Origin: Pseudomonas fluorescens
GTDB taxonomy: Bacteria; Pseudomonadota; Gammaproteobacteria; Pseudomonadales; Pseudomonadaceae
Assembly: GCF_902497785.1 (NCBI RefSeq)
Contig: NZ_CABVHK010000012.1
Span: forward strand, 62,001-126,000
DNA: 64,000 bases
Direction: 5' to 3'
Position numbers and translations under genes: made by a program
Notes under the pieces: generated by a model
Databases searched by the model: none
Told to the model about the DNA's origin: nothing
What the model saw: only the letters and a program-made list of their open reading frames with translations
Shown here: in pieces, positions 16,210 to 24,420 of the stretch
How positions within the stretch are numbered: the first letter of the stretch is position 1
Layout of the letters: each line of letters starts with the position of its first letter

Positions 16210-16230
16210 CGTGGTCGCGAATACAACTTT

Positions 16231-16328
16231 GTAGGAGCGAGCTCGCTCGCGATGGTCGTTAACGGAGACGGGCGTTACCTGAATGAACGCGGCGCCCTTG
16301 AGTTTCTCGCGAGCACGCTCGCTCCTAC
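16231..16328. repeat. REPIN, GTAGGAGCGAGC family
   Basis: Inverted pair GTAGGAGCGAGCTCGCTCGC...GCGAGCACGCTCGCTCCTAC between the convergent FadL-type and GPx genes. Its spacer begins GATGGTCGTTAACG, like the copy at 3751-3849. Confidence 0.92.
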
Positions 16329-16365
16329 AGGGAATGCCGATGCAAAACGTATTCAGGCACGTGGG

Positions 16366-16917
16366 TCAGGGTTGCGAAGCCAGGGCCTTTTCCACGGCGG
16401 CGATGAATTCAGGGTCGTCGGGTTTGGTCAGGCTGGAGAAATTGGCGATGACCTTGCCCTTGCGATCAACCACGTACTTATAGAAGTTCCACTTCGGCGC
16501 GGCACTCTGGGCCGCGAGCACCTTAAACAGATGCGTGGCGTCATCACCGCGAACTTTCTGCGGCTCGGTCATGGTGAAGGTCACGCCGTAGTTCACGTAG
16601 CACACCTTGGCGGTCTCTTCGCCGTCCTTGGACTCCTGCTTGAAGTCATTGGAAGGAACGCCGATCACCTCCAGCCCCTGCGCCTTGTAATGCTGATTCA
16701 GCGCCTCAAGGCTTTTGAATTGCGGGGCGAAACCACAAAAGCTCGCGGTATTCACCACCACCAGCGGTTTACCGGCAAAGCGCTGGCACAAGTCGATGGA
16801 TTCCTTGGCGCGCAGTTTGGGTAACGAACCTTGCAACAGCTCCGGGCACTCGGCGGCTTGCGCCAGTCCGGTAAACGCCATCAGTAACGCGGGAACAGCA
16901 AGCCAGCGCATCCGCAT
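16366..16917 (-). CDS. Exported glutathione-peroxidase-family protein
   Basis: Protein of 183 aa with a signal peptide (cleavage after about residue 22, AQA-A), so it acts in the periplasm. The peroxidatic cysteine is C61 in NTASFCGFAPQF, with W143-N144 in the KWNFYKY segment. The usual catalytic glutamine (NQF in the family) is aspartate here (SNDF, D91), so activity may differ from classical GPx. ATG 16917 has AAGGA seven bases upstream. It follows the MFS-microprotein pair on the same strand and corresponds to P. aeruginosa PA1287 by position. Confidence 0.87.
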   Translation of the reverse strand: MRMRWLAVPALLMAFTGLAQAAECPELLQGSLPKLRAKESIDLCQRFAGKPLVVVNTASFCGFAPQFKSLEALNQHYKAQGLEVIGVPSNDFKQESKDGEETAKVCYVNYGVTFTMTEPQKVRGDDATHLFKVLAAQSAAPKWNFYKYVVDRKGKVIANFSSLTKPDDPEFIAAVEKALASQP

Positions 16918-16972
16918 GTCCGTGCATCCTTGAGAAGTCGTCAGAACTGAACTTACTCGCCCTCGCACCGGG

Positions 16973-17095
16973 CTAGCAAGCACCCATGCCCAATTGCATC
17001 AATGCCAGCCCGCCCTGTTGCCAGCCCCACCACGCCAACGCCAACAGCAAAACGCCGCCAGCGGTGACGGCGATTCGCGGCCAAAGCGTACTCAT
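16973..17095 (-). CDS. 40-aa membrane microprotein translationally coupled to the MFS gene
   Basis: A short frame reads MSTLWPRIAVTAGGVLLLA then a Trp/Gly-rich stretch and ends LGMGAC. One hydrophobic helix (about residues 8-26) follows Arg7, and the last residue is cysteine. Its ATG overlaps the TGA of the MFS gene by four bases (ATGA), as in translationally coupled genes. It stops 55 bases before the GPx start codon, so all three probably share an mRNA. Function unknown; a helper of the transporter is an inference from coupling. Confidence 0.7.
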   Translation of the reverse strand: MSTLWPRIAVTAGGVLLLALAWWGWQQGGLALMQLGMGAC

Positions 17096-18300
17096 GTCGC
17101 ACTCATTTGCGTTTGCAAGCGGGCGACCGGCCGTTCACGCACCGGCCAGTTCAACGCGGCGGCCAACAGACTCAAAAGAATTGCTACCTGCCAGATCAAG
17201 TCGTAACTCCCGGTGCGGTCATACACCACCCCGCCCAACCAGCCGCCGAGGAACGATCCGAGCTGGTGGAACAGGAACACAATCCCACCGAGCATGGACA
17301 GATTTCGCACGCCAAACAAGGTCGCCACCGTACCGTTGGTCAACGGAACGGTCGACAGCCACAAGAAACCCATCGCCATGCCGAACAGATACGCCGTGGT
17401 GGTGGTGACCGGCGCCCACAGGAATAGCGCAATCACCACCGCTCGCAGCAGGTACAAACCGGTAAGCAAACGCGGCTTGGACATCCGGCCACCGAGCCAG
17501 CCTGCCGTGTAAGTACCGAAAATGTTGAACAAGCCGATCAGCGCCAGCACGGTTGTACCCACCGTGGCCGGAAGGTGTTGGTCCACCAGATACGCCGGCA
17601 AGTGCACGCCGATGAACACCACCTGAAAACCGCAGACAAAAAAGCCGAACGACAGCAACCAGAACCCAGAATGGGAACAGGCTTCGCGCAAGGCTTCGGA
17701 CAGGGTCTGCTCATGACCGAGGACCGGCAACGGCTTGTCCTTGAGCATGCTCACCAGCGGCACGATCAGCGCCACCAGCAGACCCAGCACGAGCAGTGCC
17801 GCCGACCAGCCGAGCCAGCCGATCAACCCCAGCGTGCCGGGCAACATGGCGAACTGACCGAACGAACCGGCGGCGCTGGCGATGCCCATGCCCATGCTGC
17901 GTTTCTCCGGCGGCACGGCGCGGCCGACCACGCCGAGAATCACCGAAAACGAGGTGCCAGAGAGGCCGAGGCCGATCAACAGTCCGGCGCTCAGGGACAA
18001 GGTCACCGCCGAGTCGGACAGGCCCATGCACACCAGGCCCAATGAATAGAGAACGCCACCGACCAGCACGACCTTCGCCGCACCGAAGCGGTCGGCCAGT
18101 GCGCCGGTGAACGGTTGCGCCAACCCCCAGATCAGGTTCTGCAAGGCAATGGCAAACGCAAACGTCCCGCGCCCCCAGCCGAACTCGGCACTCATCGGCG
18201 TCAGGAACAGCCCGAAGCCATGTCGCACGCCCAGAGACAACGCAAGGATCAGCGCACTCCCCACCAAGATCCAACCGCAACTGCGCCACATCGATGTCAT
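17092..18300 (-). CDS. MFS transporter, oxalate/formate antiporter-like
   Basis: Inner-membrane protein of 402 aa with 12 hydrophobic segments. The first helix ends GVRHGFGLFLTPMSAEFGWGRG, a start typical of MFS subgroups near the monocarboxylate/oxalate-formate transporters, and residues about 60-75 hold the ADRFGAAKV loop motif. It is transcribed from a promoter containing the 18-bp palindrome at 18315-18332 and lies next to a MarR regulator, so it is probably a regulated effluxer or uptake carrier. The substrate cannot be inferred. Confidence 0.9.
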   Translation of the reverse strand: MTSMWRSCGWILVGSALILALSLGVRHGFGLFLTPMSAEFGWGRGTFAFAIALQNLIWGLAQPFTGALADRFGAAKVVLVGGVLYSLGLVCMGLSDSAVTLSLSAGLLIGLGLSGTSFSVILGVVGRAVPPEKRSMGMGIASAAGSFGQFAMLPGTLGLIGWLGWSAALLVLGLLVALIVPLVSMLKDKPLPVLGHEQTLSEALREACSHSGFWLLSFGFFVCGFQVVFIGVHLPAYLVDQHLPATVGTTVLALIGLFNIFGTYTAGWLGGRMSKPRLLTGLYLLRAVVIALFLWAPVTTTTAYLFGMAMGFLWLSTVPLTNGTVATLFGVRNLSMLGGIVFLFHQLGSFLGGWLGGVVYDRTGSYDLIWQVAILLSLLAAALNWPVRERPVARLQTQMSAT

Positions 18301-18314
18301 TCTTATTCTCCGGT

Positions 18315-18332
18315 AGCGGGTATATACCCGCT
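18315..18332. promoter_or_regulatory. Probable MarR operator in front of the MFS gene
   Basis: Perfect 18-bp palindrome AGCGGGTATATACCCGCT, 15 bases upstream of the MFS start and 21 bases after the marR stop. A copy with one mismatch in its 16-bp core precedes marR at 18761-18776. Confidence 0.8.
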
Positions 18333-18352
18333 TAAGATCGGAAGAACCGGCG

Positions 18353-18757
18353 TCAAGCCAGCTCGTCCAGCAATTTGAGCAGGGTTTCGCGTTTTTCTGC
18401 GCCCAGACGATCGACCAGGCGCTGCTGCGCTGCTTCCCAGGCTGGCAAGGCCGCTGTCAGGCGTTCGGCACCCGTCTCGGTCAGCTTGACGATGCGATTA
18501 CGCATGTCCTCGCCCTCGACCAACATCACCAACCCCTCACCTTCCAACACCCGCAAATTGCGCCCGAGGGTGCTGCGATCCAGGCCCATGGCTTCGGCCA
18601 GGGTGGAAATACTCGGTTCATTCAGACGCTGCAAATTGCACAGCAAAGAATACTGGGCGACGTTGATCCCGAAGCCATCGAGAGCGCCGTCGTAATGCCT
18701 GCTGACGCCACGAGCGGCGCGACGCAGGTTGATGCATAAACATTGGGAATCGAGCAT
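18353..18757 (-). CDS. MarR-family transcriptional regulator
   Basis: Winged-helix regulator of 134 aa. The recognition segment is STLAEAMGLDRSTLGRNLRVLEGEGLV (about residues 50-76), followed by the wing with MRNRIVKLTETG. It begins MLDSQCLCINLRRAARG; C6 and C8 are near the dimer/ligand region and could sense oxidants, which is speculative. It probably represses itself and the downstream MFS gene through matching palindromes. Corresponds to P. aeruginosa PA1285 by gene order. Confidence 0.92.
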   Translation of the reverse strand: MLDSQCLCINLRRAARGVSRHYDGALDGFGINVAQYSLLCNLQRLNEPSISTLAEAMGLDRSTLGRNLRVLEGEGLVMLVEGEDMRNRIVKLTETGAERLTAALPAWEAAQQRLVDRLGAEKRETLLKLLDELA

Positions 18758-18760
18758 GGT

Positions 18761-18776
18761 GCGTGTATATACCCGC
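18761..18776. promoter_or_regulatory. Probable MarR operator in front of marR
   Basis: GCGTGTATATACCCGC matches the core of the 18315-18332 palindrome with one mismatch. It ends three bases before the marR start codon, where a ribosome site would normally be. Confidence 0.75.
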
Positions 18777-18830
18777 GAGTGTGTTAAATCAAGTTACAGA
18801 CAGTTTTGAGTAAACATTTTGCCTGCGGGA

Positions 18831-18933
18831 CCGCCTTCGCGGGCAAGCCCGCTCCCACAGGATTTTGTGTCGCTCACATTAACAGGCCGCACATAAAACC
18901 CTGTGGGAGCGGGCTTGTCCGCGATGGGGCCGG
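18831..18933. repeat. REPIN, CGGGCTTGCCCGC family
   Basis: Inverted pair: CGCGGGCAAGCCCGCTCCCA near 18838 and its complement near 18903-18924, between marR and cobS. A relative is at 21865-21967. Confidence 0.9.
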
Positions 18934-18951
18934 CCCTGCAGCAAAAGCCTC

Positions 18952-19683
18952 TCAGACCAGCGTCAATCCCACCAGCACCACCATCTCCAGCAATTCCAGC
19001 AACGCCCCGGCCGTATCGCCCGTCGCGCCACCCAATCGCCGCAGCATCACCTGCCGCAACCCGACAAAAACCATTGCCGCGAGCACAAGCGCCAAAACAC
19101 CGCCGAGGCCGGCAATCAGAACGCAACCGACTGCACTGACCACCAACACCCACATACCCGCCCGCCGCGGAAGATGATCCGCCAGCGCCTGCCCCAATCC
19201 ACCGGCCCGCACATACGGCGTGGTCAGAAACAACCCCAACAACGCCGCGCGCCCCATCAACGGAACAATGATCAGGAAAACGCTGTGCTGTTGTTCGATC
19301 AACGCCAGCAACGCGGCGAATTTGAGCAGCAACACCAGCACCAGCGTTACCACGGCGATTGGCCCACTGCGCGGGTCTTTCATGATCGTCAGCGTGCGCT
19401 CGCGGTCCCCGTAACCGCCGAGCCACGCATCGGCGCTATCGGCCAGGCCATCGAGGTGCAACGCACCACTGAGCACCACCCAAACGCTGAGTAACAGGGC
19501 GCTATGCAACAGCAGCGGTGTGCCAAGCAGCAGCCCGTTCAACGCCCACAAAATCGCGCCGAACAACAGTCCCACCAGCGGATAGAACAGCAGCGAGCGC
19601 CCCAGCTCTTGCGGTGCCGGCATGCCCGGCAGACGAACCGGCAAACTGCTGAGAAATTGCAGGGCGATCCAGAACGGCAGCAT
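18952..19683 (-). CDS. cobS: CobS, adenosylcobinamide-GDP ribazoletransferase
   Basis: Inner-membrane enzyme of 243 aa that joins alpha-ribazole to adenosylcobinamide-GDP, the last assembly step of the coenzyme. It opens LPFWIALQFLSSLPVRLPG and carries GALHLDGLADSADAWLGGYGDRE (about 78-100), the acidic metal-binding signature of the family, between several hydrophobic helices. It is the last gene of the cob operon and begins two bases after the cobC stop codon. Confidence 0.96.
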   Translation of the reverse strand: MLPFWIALQFLSSLPVRLPGMPAPQELGRSLLFYPLVGLLFGAILWALNGLLLGTPLLLHSALLLSVWVVLSGALHLDGLADSADAWLGGYGDRERTLTIMKDPRSGPIAVVTLVLVLLLKFAALLALIEQQHSVFLIIVPLMGRAALLGLFLTTPYVRAGGLGQALADHLPRRAGMWVLVVSAVGCVLIAGLGGVLALVLAAMVFVGLRQVMLRRLGGATGDTAGALLELLEMVVLVGLTLV

Positions 19684-19685
19684 GG

Positions 19686-20261
19686 TCAGACCGCTTCCTT
19701 GAGAACGCCGCCGCTCTCGACGCTCAACGAAAACAGTGCTCCATGACCGACTTCAACGTTGAGCAACTGCTCGCGTGGCAAACCCCGCGCCTGCGCCAGC
19801 AACAAACGCATGACGCCGCCGTGACTGATCAGTAGCACCCGTTCGCCCGCATAGGCCGCGTGCAATCGGTGGACAGCCGCCAATACTCGCGACGAAAAGT
19901 CCGCGACCGGCTCACCCTGTGGCGGTGTGAAGGAATAAGGGTCGGCCCAGAACAAGCCCAGCGCTTCGGCATCCGTTTCCATCAAGGCCGCTGCGCTCTG
20001 CCCTTCCCACTCACCGAAATGCAGTTCCTGCAGGTCCTCGTCCAGCTCCACCGGTAAACCCAATTGCGCCCCGAGTTCATCGGCGAACCGCGCGCAGCGT
20101 TGCAATGGCGAACTGATCACACGATTCCAAGGCCCTTGCCCGACGACCGCCGCGCGCATTTGCGCCCAGCCTGTGTCTGTCAGCGCATCGTCGAGGCTAC
20201 CGCGCAGGCCACCGCCGAGTTCGGTTTCGCCGTGACGCAGCAGGTCCAGGCGCAAGGTCAT
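19686..20261 (-). CDS. cobC: CobC, alpha-ribazole phosphatase (histidine phosphatase family)
   Basis: Phosphoglycerate-mutase-like phosphatase of 191 aa with the catalytic LLRHGETE at about residues 6-13 and the second histidine in LLISHGGVMR. It removes phosphate from alpha-ribazole 5'-phosphate or the coenzyme precursor during nucleotide-loop assembly. ATG 20261 overlaps the cobT stop codon by four bases; the open frame upstream is only the shadow of cobT. Confidence 0.93.
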   Translation of the reverse strand: MTLRLDLLRHGETELGGGLRGSLDDALTDTGWAQMRAAVVGQGPWNRVISSPLQRCARFADELGAQLGLPVELDEDLQELHFGEWEGQSAAALMETDAEALGLFWADPYSFTPPQGEPVADFSSRVLAAVHRLHAAYAGERVLLISHGGVMRLLLAQARGLPREQLLNVEVGHGALFSLSVESGGVLKEAV

Positions 20262-21313
20262 GCCGGACGATCCGCCACGGCCGCTTCGGCGAACGTCGCC
20301 ATCTGCCCGTGAAGGTCGCAGGCCAGACGCAGCAATGGAACGGCCATCGCCGCACCGCTGCCCTCGCCCAAGCGCAGACCAAGGTCCAGCAACGGCTCGG
20401 CACTTAAGGCTTCCAACACATGGCGATGGCCCGGTTCCGCACCGCGATGCCCGAACAGCAGCCATTCGCGGGATTCAGGATTCAAGCGCACCGCGACCAA
20501 CGCGGCGACGCTGCAAATGAAGCCGTCCACCAGCACGGCAACACCTTCCTGGGCGCACGCGAGGTAAGCGCCGACCAGCGCAGCGATTTCAAAACCGCCG
20601 AGGTTGAACAGGGTGTGCAGCGCATCGCCACGCTGAGCGCCGTGCACTGCCAGCGCACGTTCGATGACCTGCGCTTTATGGCTGACACCCGCCGCGTTCA
20701 GGCCAGTGCCCGGCCCGGTCAGGTGCACCACCGGGCAATCGAGCAATGCACAGGCCAACGCGCTGGCCGCCGTGGTATTACCGATGCCCATCTCGCCACC
20801 GATAAACAGTTGCGCCCCGGTGGCGCGGGCACGGTGAACGCTGTCGCGACCGGCTTGCAAGGCGAGTTCGCCCTGGGCATGAGTCATCGCCGGACCGTCA
20901 ACAAAGTTCGCGGTGCCCGGGCCGATGTTCAGGTGGCGTACGCCCGCAAGATTCAGCGTCGGCGTCACGGTGCCGAGGTCGACCACTTCGAGGGCGGCCC
21001 CAAGCTGCCGCGCCAACACGCTGATTGCCGCACCGCCATTGACGAAGTTGTGCAGCATCTGCCCGGTGACTTCCTGGGGAAACGCCGACACGCCCTCGGC
21101 GACCACGCCATGGTCACCGGCAAAAATCGCGATCCACAGTTGATCCAGACTCGGTTTGACCCGGCCCTGCAGTCCGGCCAATTGCACCGCAACCGATTCG
21201 AGCCGCCCGAGGGAACCGGCCGGCTTGGTCAGTTGCTGTTGCCGCGCTTCAGCCTGCTCGACGGCTTGAGCGTCAATCGGCTTGCACGGGTTCAGCCACC
21301 AGGATTGAGTCAT
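20258..21313 (-). CDS. cobT: CobT, nicotinate-nucleotide--dimethylbenzimidazole phosphoribosyltransferase
   Basis: Protein of 351 aa that makes alpha-ribazole phosphate from nicotinate mononucleotide and dimethylbenzimidazole. Family segments visible are AKPAGSLGRLE-like KPAGSLGRLE near the start, FAGDHGVVAEGVSAFPQEVT, GEMGIGNTTAASAL and HRGAEPGH, which form the substrate pocket. It acts after BluB, which is in the same operon and supplies dimethylbenzimidazole. It overlaps cobU by four bases. Confidence 0.96.
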   Translation of the reverse strand: MTQSWWLNPCKPIDAQAVEQAEARQQQLTKPAGSLGRLESVAVQLAGLQGRVKPSLDQLWIAIFAGDHGVVAEGVSAFPQEVTGQMLHNFVNGGAAISVLARQLGAALEVVDLGTVTPTLNLAGVRHLNIGPGTANFVDGPAMTHAQGELALQAGRDSVHRARATGAQLFIGGEMGIGNTTAASALACALLDCPVVHLTGPGTGLNAAGVSHKAQVIERALAVHGAQRGDALHTLFNLGGFEIAALVGAYLACAQEGVAVLVDGFICSVAALVAVRLNPESREWLLFGHRGAEPGHRHVLEALSAEPLLDLGLRLGEGSGAAMAVPLLRLACDLHGQMATFAEAAVADRPA

Positions 21314-21831
21314 AACGCAGTTCCTTTCAAAGTCAGGGGCAGGCCGGCGACGGTCAGGACGACGCGCTGACAGCGCTCGGCCAAAGCTTGATGCAGCCAG
21401 CCGGATTCATCGACGTAGCGGCGAGTCAATTCGCCCAGCGGCACGACACCCATTCCGGTCTCGTTGCTGACAAAAATGATTTCACCCGGCAGGTCAGCCA
21501 GGCAGTCCAGCAGGGCTTCACGTTCGGCGCTTAAGCGCGCGACGTTGTCGAGCATCAGCAGATTGGTCATCCACAGGGTCAGGCAATCTACCAGCAGACA
21601 CTGCTGCGAGCTGGCGGATTGGCGCAGGATGCGGGCCAGTTCAACAGACTCTTCGATCAACCCCCATTCGGTGGGGCGACGGGCGCGGTGATGGGCGACG
21701 CGTTCGTTCATTTCGCCGTCCAGCGCTTGGCTGGTGGCGATGTAGGTCACGGGGAGGCCGGTGTCTGTCGCCAGCTTTTCAGCCAGACGACTTTTGCCGG
21801 ATCGGGCGCCGCCGAGGATCAGTTGCAGCAT
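21310..21831 (-). CDS. cobU: CobU/CobP, adenosylcobinamide kinase/guanylyltransferase
   Basis: Bifunctional enzyme of 173 aa that phosphorylates adenosylcobinamide and then transfers GMP. The P-loop GGARSGKS is at about 7-14; the conserved HRARRPTEW (with the guanylylated histidine region) and LVDCLTLWMTNLL follow. A REPIN lies in the gap to cobQ upstream, the only sizeable gap (148 bases) in this operon, so its expression may be partly uncoupled from the genes before it. Confidence 0.95.
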   Translation of the reverse strand: MLQLILGGARSGKSRLAEKLATDTGLPVTYIATSQALDGEMNERVAHHRARRPTEWGLIEESVELARILRQSASSQQCLLVDCLTLWMTNLLMLDNVARLSAEREALLDCLADLPGEIIFVSNETGMGVVPLGELTRRYVDESGWLHQALAERCQRVVLTVAGLPLTLKGTAL

Positions 21832-21864
21832 GGTTCATTCCTTAAAATCTTTGGTGAGGCTTCC

Positions 21865-21967
21865 GGCCTCATCGCGGGCAAGCCCGCTCCCACAGGTTCC
21901 GTGGGTGGACCCAAAACTGGTGAGCAGCCTCGATCCTTGTGGGAGCGGGCTTGCCCGCGATGAGGCC
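21865..21967. repeat. REPIN inside the cob operon, between cobQ and cobU
   Basis: Arms GGCCTCATCGCGGGCAAGCC...and the complement ending GATGAGGCC at 21967. It would be transcribed within the cob mRNA as a strong hairpin. Confidence 0.93.
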
Positions 21968-21979
21968 CGAACATTCGAC

Positions 21980-23431
21980 TCAAATCCCGCAGAGTTCACG
22001 CAGCAGTCGGGTATCCAGGTGCCGCTCAACCAGATCCGCCAGCCGCTCGATATCACGCTCACGCAAGCCGTGGTAATCCACCTCCTGCACGTCCTGCAAA
22101 CCCGCCCAACGCAACAGCGCACTGCAGGCCGCCGGCGACTCAAACAACCCATGCAAATAAGTGCCGAAAATCTGCCCGTCGACACTTTGCGCACCGTCGC
22201 AGCGACCGTCGTCGAGCTGCACGGCAGCATTTTCCAGCGCCGGCCCGGTGGTCACGCCGGCATGGATTTCATAACCGCTGACCGGCGCATCTTCCAACGC
22301 CAGACGCCCGCGCACATTGCGCAATTGCTTCTCTGCTTCGAGTTGCGTTTCGAACGCCAGCAAGCCCAGGCCGGCACTGGTGCCCGGCGCGCCTTCGAGG
22401 CCCAGCGGATCGTGCACCTGCTCGCCGAGCATTTGCAGACCGCCGCAAATCCCCAGGACTTTTCCGCCATAGCGCAGATGCCGGGCGATTGCAGTTTCCC
22501 AGCCATTGGCACGCAGAAACGCAAGGTCGCTGCGTACGCTTTTCGAGCCGGGCAGGATGATCAGGTCGGCGGGCGGGATCGCCTGGCCGGGGCCGATGAA
22601 TTGCAGGTCGACTTGCGGGTGCAGGCGCAGCGGATCGAAATCGGTGTGGTTGCTGATGCGCGGCAACACCGGCACCAGCACTTTCAACACCTGATCGGCC
22701 TTGGCGGTCTGGCGCTGATCGATGCCGTCTTCGGCTTCCAGGTGCAGGTCCATCACGTAGGGCAAGACGCCGATCACCGGCTTGCCGGTGCGCGCTTCGA
22801 GCCAGTCAAGACCCGGTTGCAGCAACGCCAGGTCGCCGCGAAAACGGTTGATGATGAAGCCTTTGACCCGCGCCTGTTCGCTCGGTGATAGCAGTTCCAG
22901 AGTGCCCACCAGATGCGCGAATACCCCGCCGCGATTGATGTCGGCAATCAACACCACCGGGCAATCCACCGCCTCGGCAAATCCCATGTTGGCAATGTCG
23001 CCGGCACGCAGATTGATCTCTGCCGGTGAGCCCGCGCCTTCGACCATGACCAGCGGATACGCTGCGCTCAACCGCTCATGTGAAGCCAGCACGGCTTGCA
23101 TGGCGATGGCTTTGTAGTCGTGATACGCCACGGCGTTCATGGTCGTCACGGCACGTCCATGAACAATCACCTGGGCGCCGGTGTCGCTGTTGGGTTTGAG
23201 CAGCACCGGATTCATGTCGGTGTGCGGTTCAAGATGGGCGGCCTGAGCTTGCACCGCTTGCGCGCGGCCGATCTCGCCGCCGTCGGCGGTCACGGCACTG
23301 TTGAGCGCCATGTTCTGTGGTTTGAACGGCACGACGCGCACGCCCTGACGTGTGACCCAGCGACACAGCGCCGTCACCAGCGTGCTTTTACCGGCATCCG
23401 ACGTGGTGCCTTGCACCATCAACGTGGTCAT
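21980..23431 (-). CDS. cobQ: CobQ, cobyric acid synthase
   Basis: Glutamine- and ATP-dependent amidase of 483 aa that amidates four carboxyls of adenosylcobyrinic acid a,c-diamide. The N-terminal dethiobiotin-synthetase-like ATPase begins MVQGTTSDAGKST; the C-terminal class I glutamine amidotransferase has the nucleophile in LGICGGLQMLG (about residue 330) and the histidine in YEIHAG. It overlaps cobD by four bases. Length and motifs are normal for the family. Confidence 0.96.
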   Translation of the reverse strand: MTTLMVQGTTSDAGKSTLVTALCRWVTRQGVRVVPFKPQNMALNSAVTADGGEIGRAQAVQAQAAHLEPHTDMNPVLLKPNSDTGAQVIVHGRAVTTMNAVAYHDYKAIAMQAVLASHERLSAAYPLVMVEGAGSPAEINLRAGDIANMGFAEAVDCPVVLIADINRGGVFAHLVGTLELLSPSEQARVKGFIINRFRGDLALLQPGLDWLEARTGKPVIGVLPYVMDLHLEAEDGIDQRQTAKADQVLKVLVPVLPRISNHTDFDPLRLHPQVDLQFIGPGQAIPPADLIILPGSKSVRSDLAFLRANGWETAIARHLRYGGKVLGICGGLQMLGEQVHDPLGLEGAPGTSAGLGLLAFETQLEAEKQLRNVRGRLALEDAPVSGYEIHAGVTTGPALENAAVQLDDGRCDGAQSVDGQIFGTYLHGLFESPAACSALLRWAGLQDVQEVDYHGLRERDIERLADLVERHLDTRLLRELCGI

Positions 23432-24420
23432 TGGCTTTCCTTGGCGAACGCCACCAGTGCTTGTTCGAGTCGCAACCAGTCGGCTTCTTCGCCGGGCAGA
23501 CCAAAACGCAGGCTGCTGTTATGGATAAATAACCGCAGCAGAATGCCGCGCCGCGCCATGAATTCATGCAGCTCTTCAGCGCGCTCGGTCACCAGCCATT
23601 GAAACAACGCGCAGCCGCCTTGGGGTTTAAGGCCGTGTTGTTCAAGCAGTATCGCCAGTCGGTTGCTGGCCGCTTCAGTACGTTCACGTTGCCGGGCATG
23701 ACCAGCCTTATCGAGCAGACAGGCTTGCCCGACCACGCGGGTCGGCCCGCTGACCGCCCAGGGGCCAACTTGTTCGGCGAGCAATTTGAGCAGCTTGCGC
23801 TCCGCCAGCACGAAGCCCAGCCGCACCCCGGCCAGACCGAAAAACTTGCCGAAGGACCGCAGCACGATCAAACCGACCTGATGCGCACACGGCGCAATGC
23901 TCAGCTGCGGCGTGTTGTCCATGAACGCTTCGTCCACCACCAGCCATCCGCCGCGCTGGGCCAGCCGTGAATGCCAGCCGAGCAAGCGACTCGGGGAAAG
24001 GCTCAGGCCCGTGGGATTGTTCGGGTTGACCACCACCAGCACGTCGAGGCTGTCGAGGAAGAAGTCGACTTCCTGCTCCAGCACTTCGCGCACGATGTAG
24101 CCGTTGCGCCGCCAGGCTTCGGCGTGTTCGGCATAACACGGCGACAGCACGCCGACTTTACCGACCCGACGCAAACGCGGCAGTAACTGGATCGCCATTT
24201 GCGAACCGGCCACCGGCAGCACCTGCGCGGCGCCGTAGTATTCACAGGCCGCCTGTTCCAGGCCGTCATCGCTTTCCGGCAAGCGTGCCCAGGCGCGCAA
24301 TGGAACGTCCGGAACCGGGAATGGCCAGGGCGCGAGGCCGCTGGACAGGTCGAGCCAATCGGCTTCGGCGATGCCGTATCCGAGCGCAGCCTTGCGCAAC
24401 CGTCCACCGTGTTCAAGCAT
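23428..24420 (-). CDS. cobD: CobD, threonine-phosphate decarboxylase (PLP)
   Basis: PLP-dependent aminotransferase-fold enzyme of 330 aa producing aminopropanol phosphate for the nucleotide loop. Visible are EHGGRLRKAA at the start, NPNNPTG near 135, the D-E of VVDEAFMD, and the PLP lysine in LRSFGKFFGLAGVRLG. In the Pseudomonas denitrificans naming this gene is cobC. It overlaps cbiB by eight bases, consistent with the two proteins acting in the same step. Confidence 0.94.
   Translation of the reverse strand: MLEHGGRLRKAALGYGIAEADWLDLSSGLAPWPFPVPDVPLRAWARLPESDDGLEQAACEYYGAAQVLPVAGSQMAIQLLPRLRRVGKVGVLSPCYAEHAEAWRRNGYIVREVLEQEVDFFLDSLDVLVVVNPNNPTGLSLSPSRLLGWHSRLAQRGGWLVVDEAFMDNTPQLSIAPCAHQVGLIVLRSFGKFFGLAGVRLGFVLAERKLLKLLAEQVGPWAVSGPTRVVGQACLLDKAGHARQRERTEAASNRLAILLEQHGLKPQGGCALFQWLVTERAEELHEFMARRGILLRLFIHNSSLRFGLPGEEADWLRLEQALVAFAKESQ

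Noticed and set aside
18831..18933. CRISPR-like repeats
   Set aside because: The palindromic repeats are single inverted pairs, not regularly spaced direct repeats with unique spacers.
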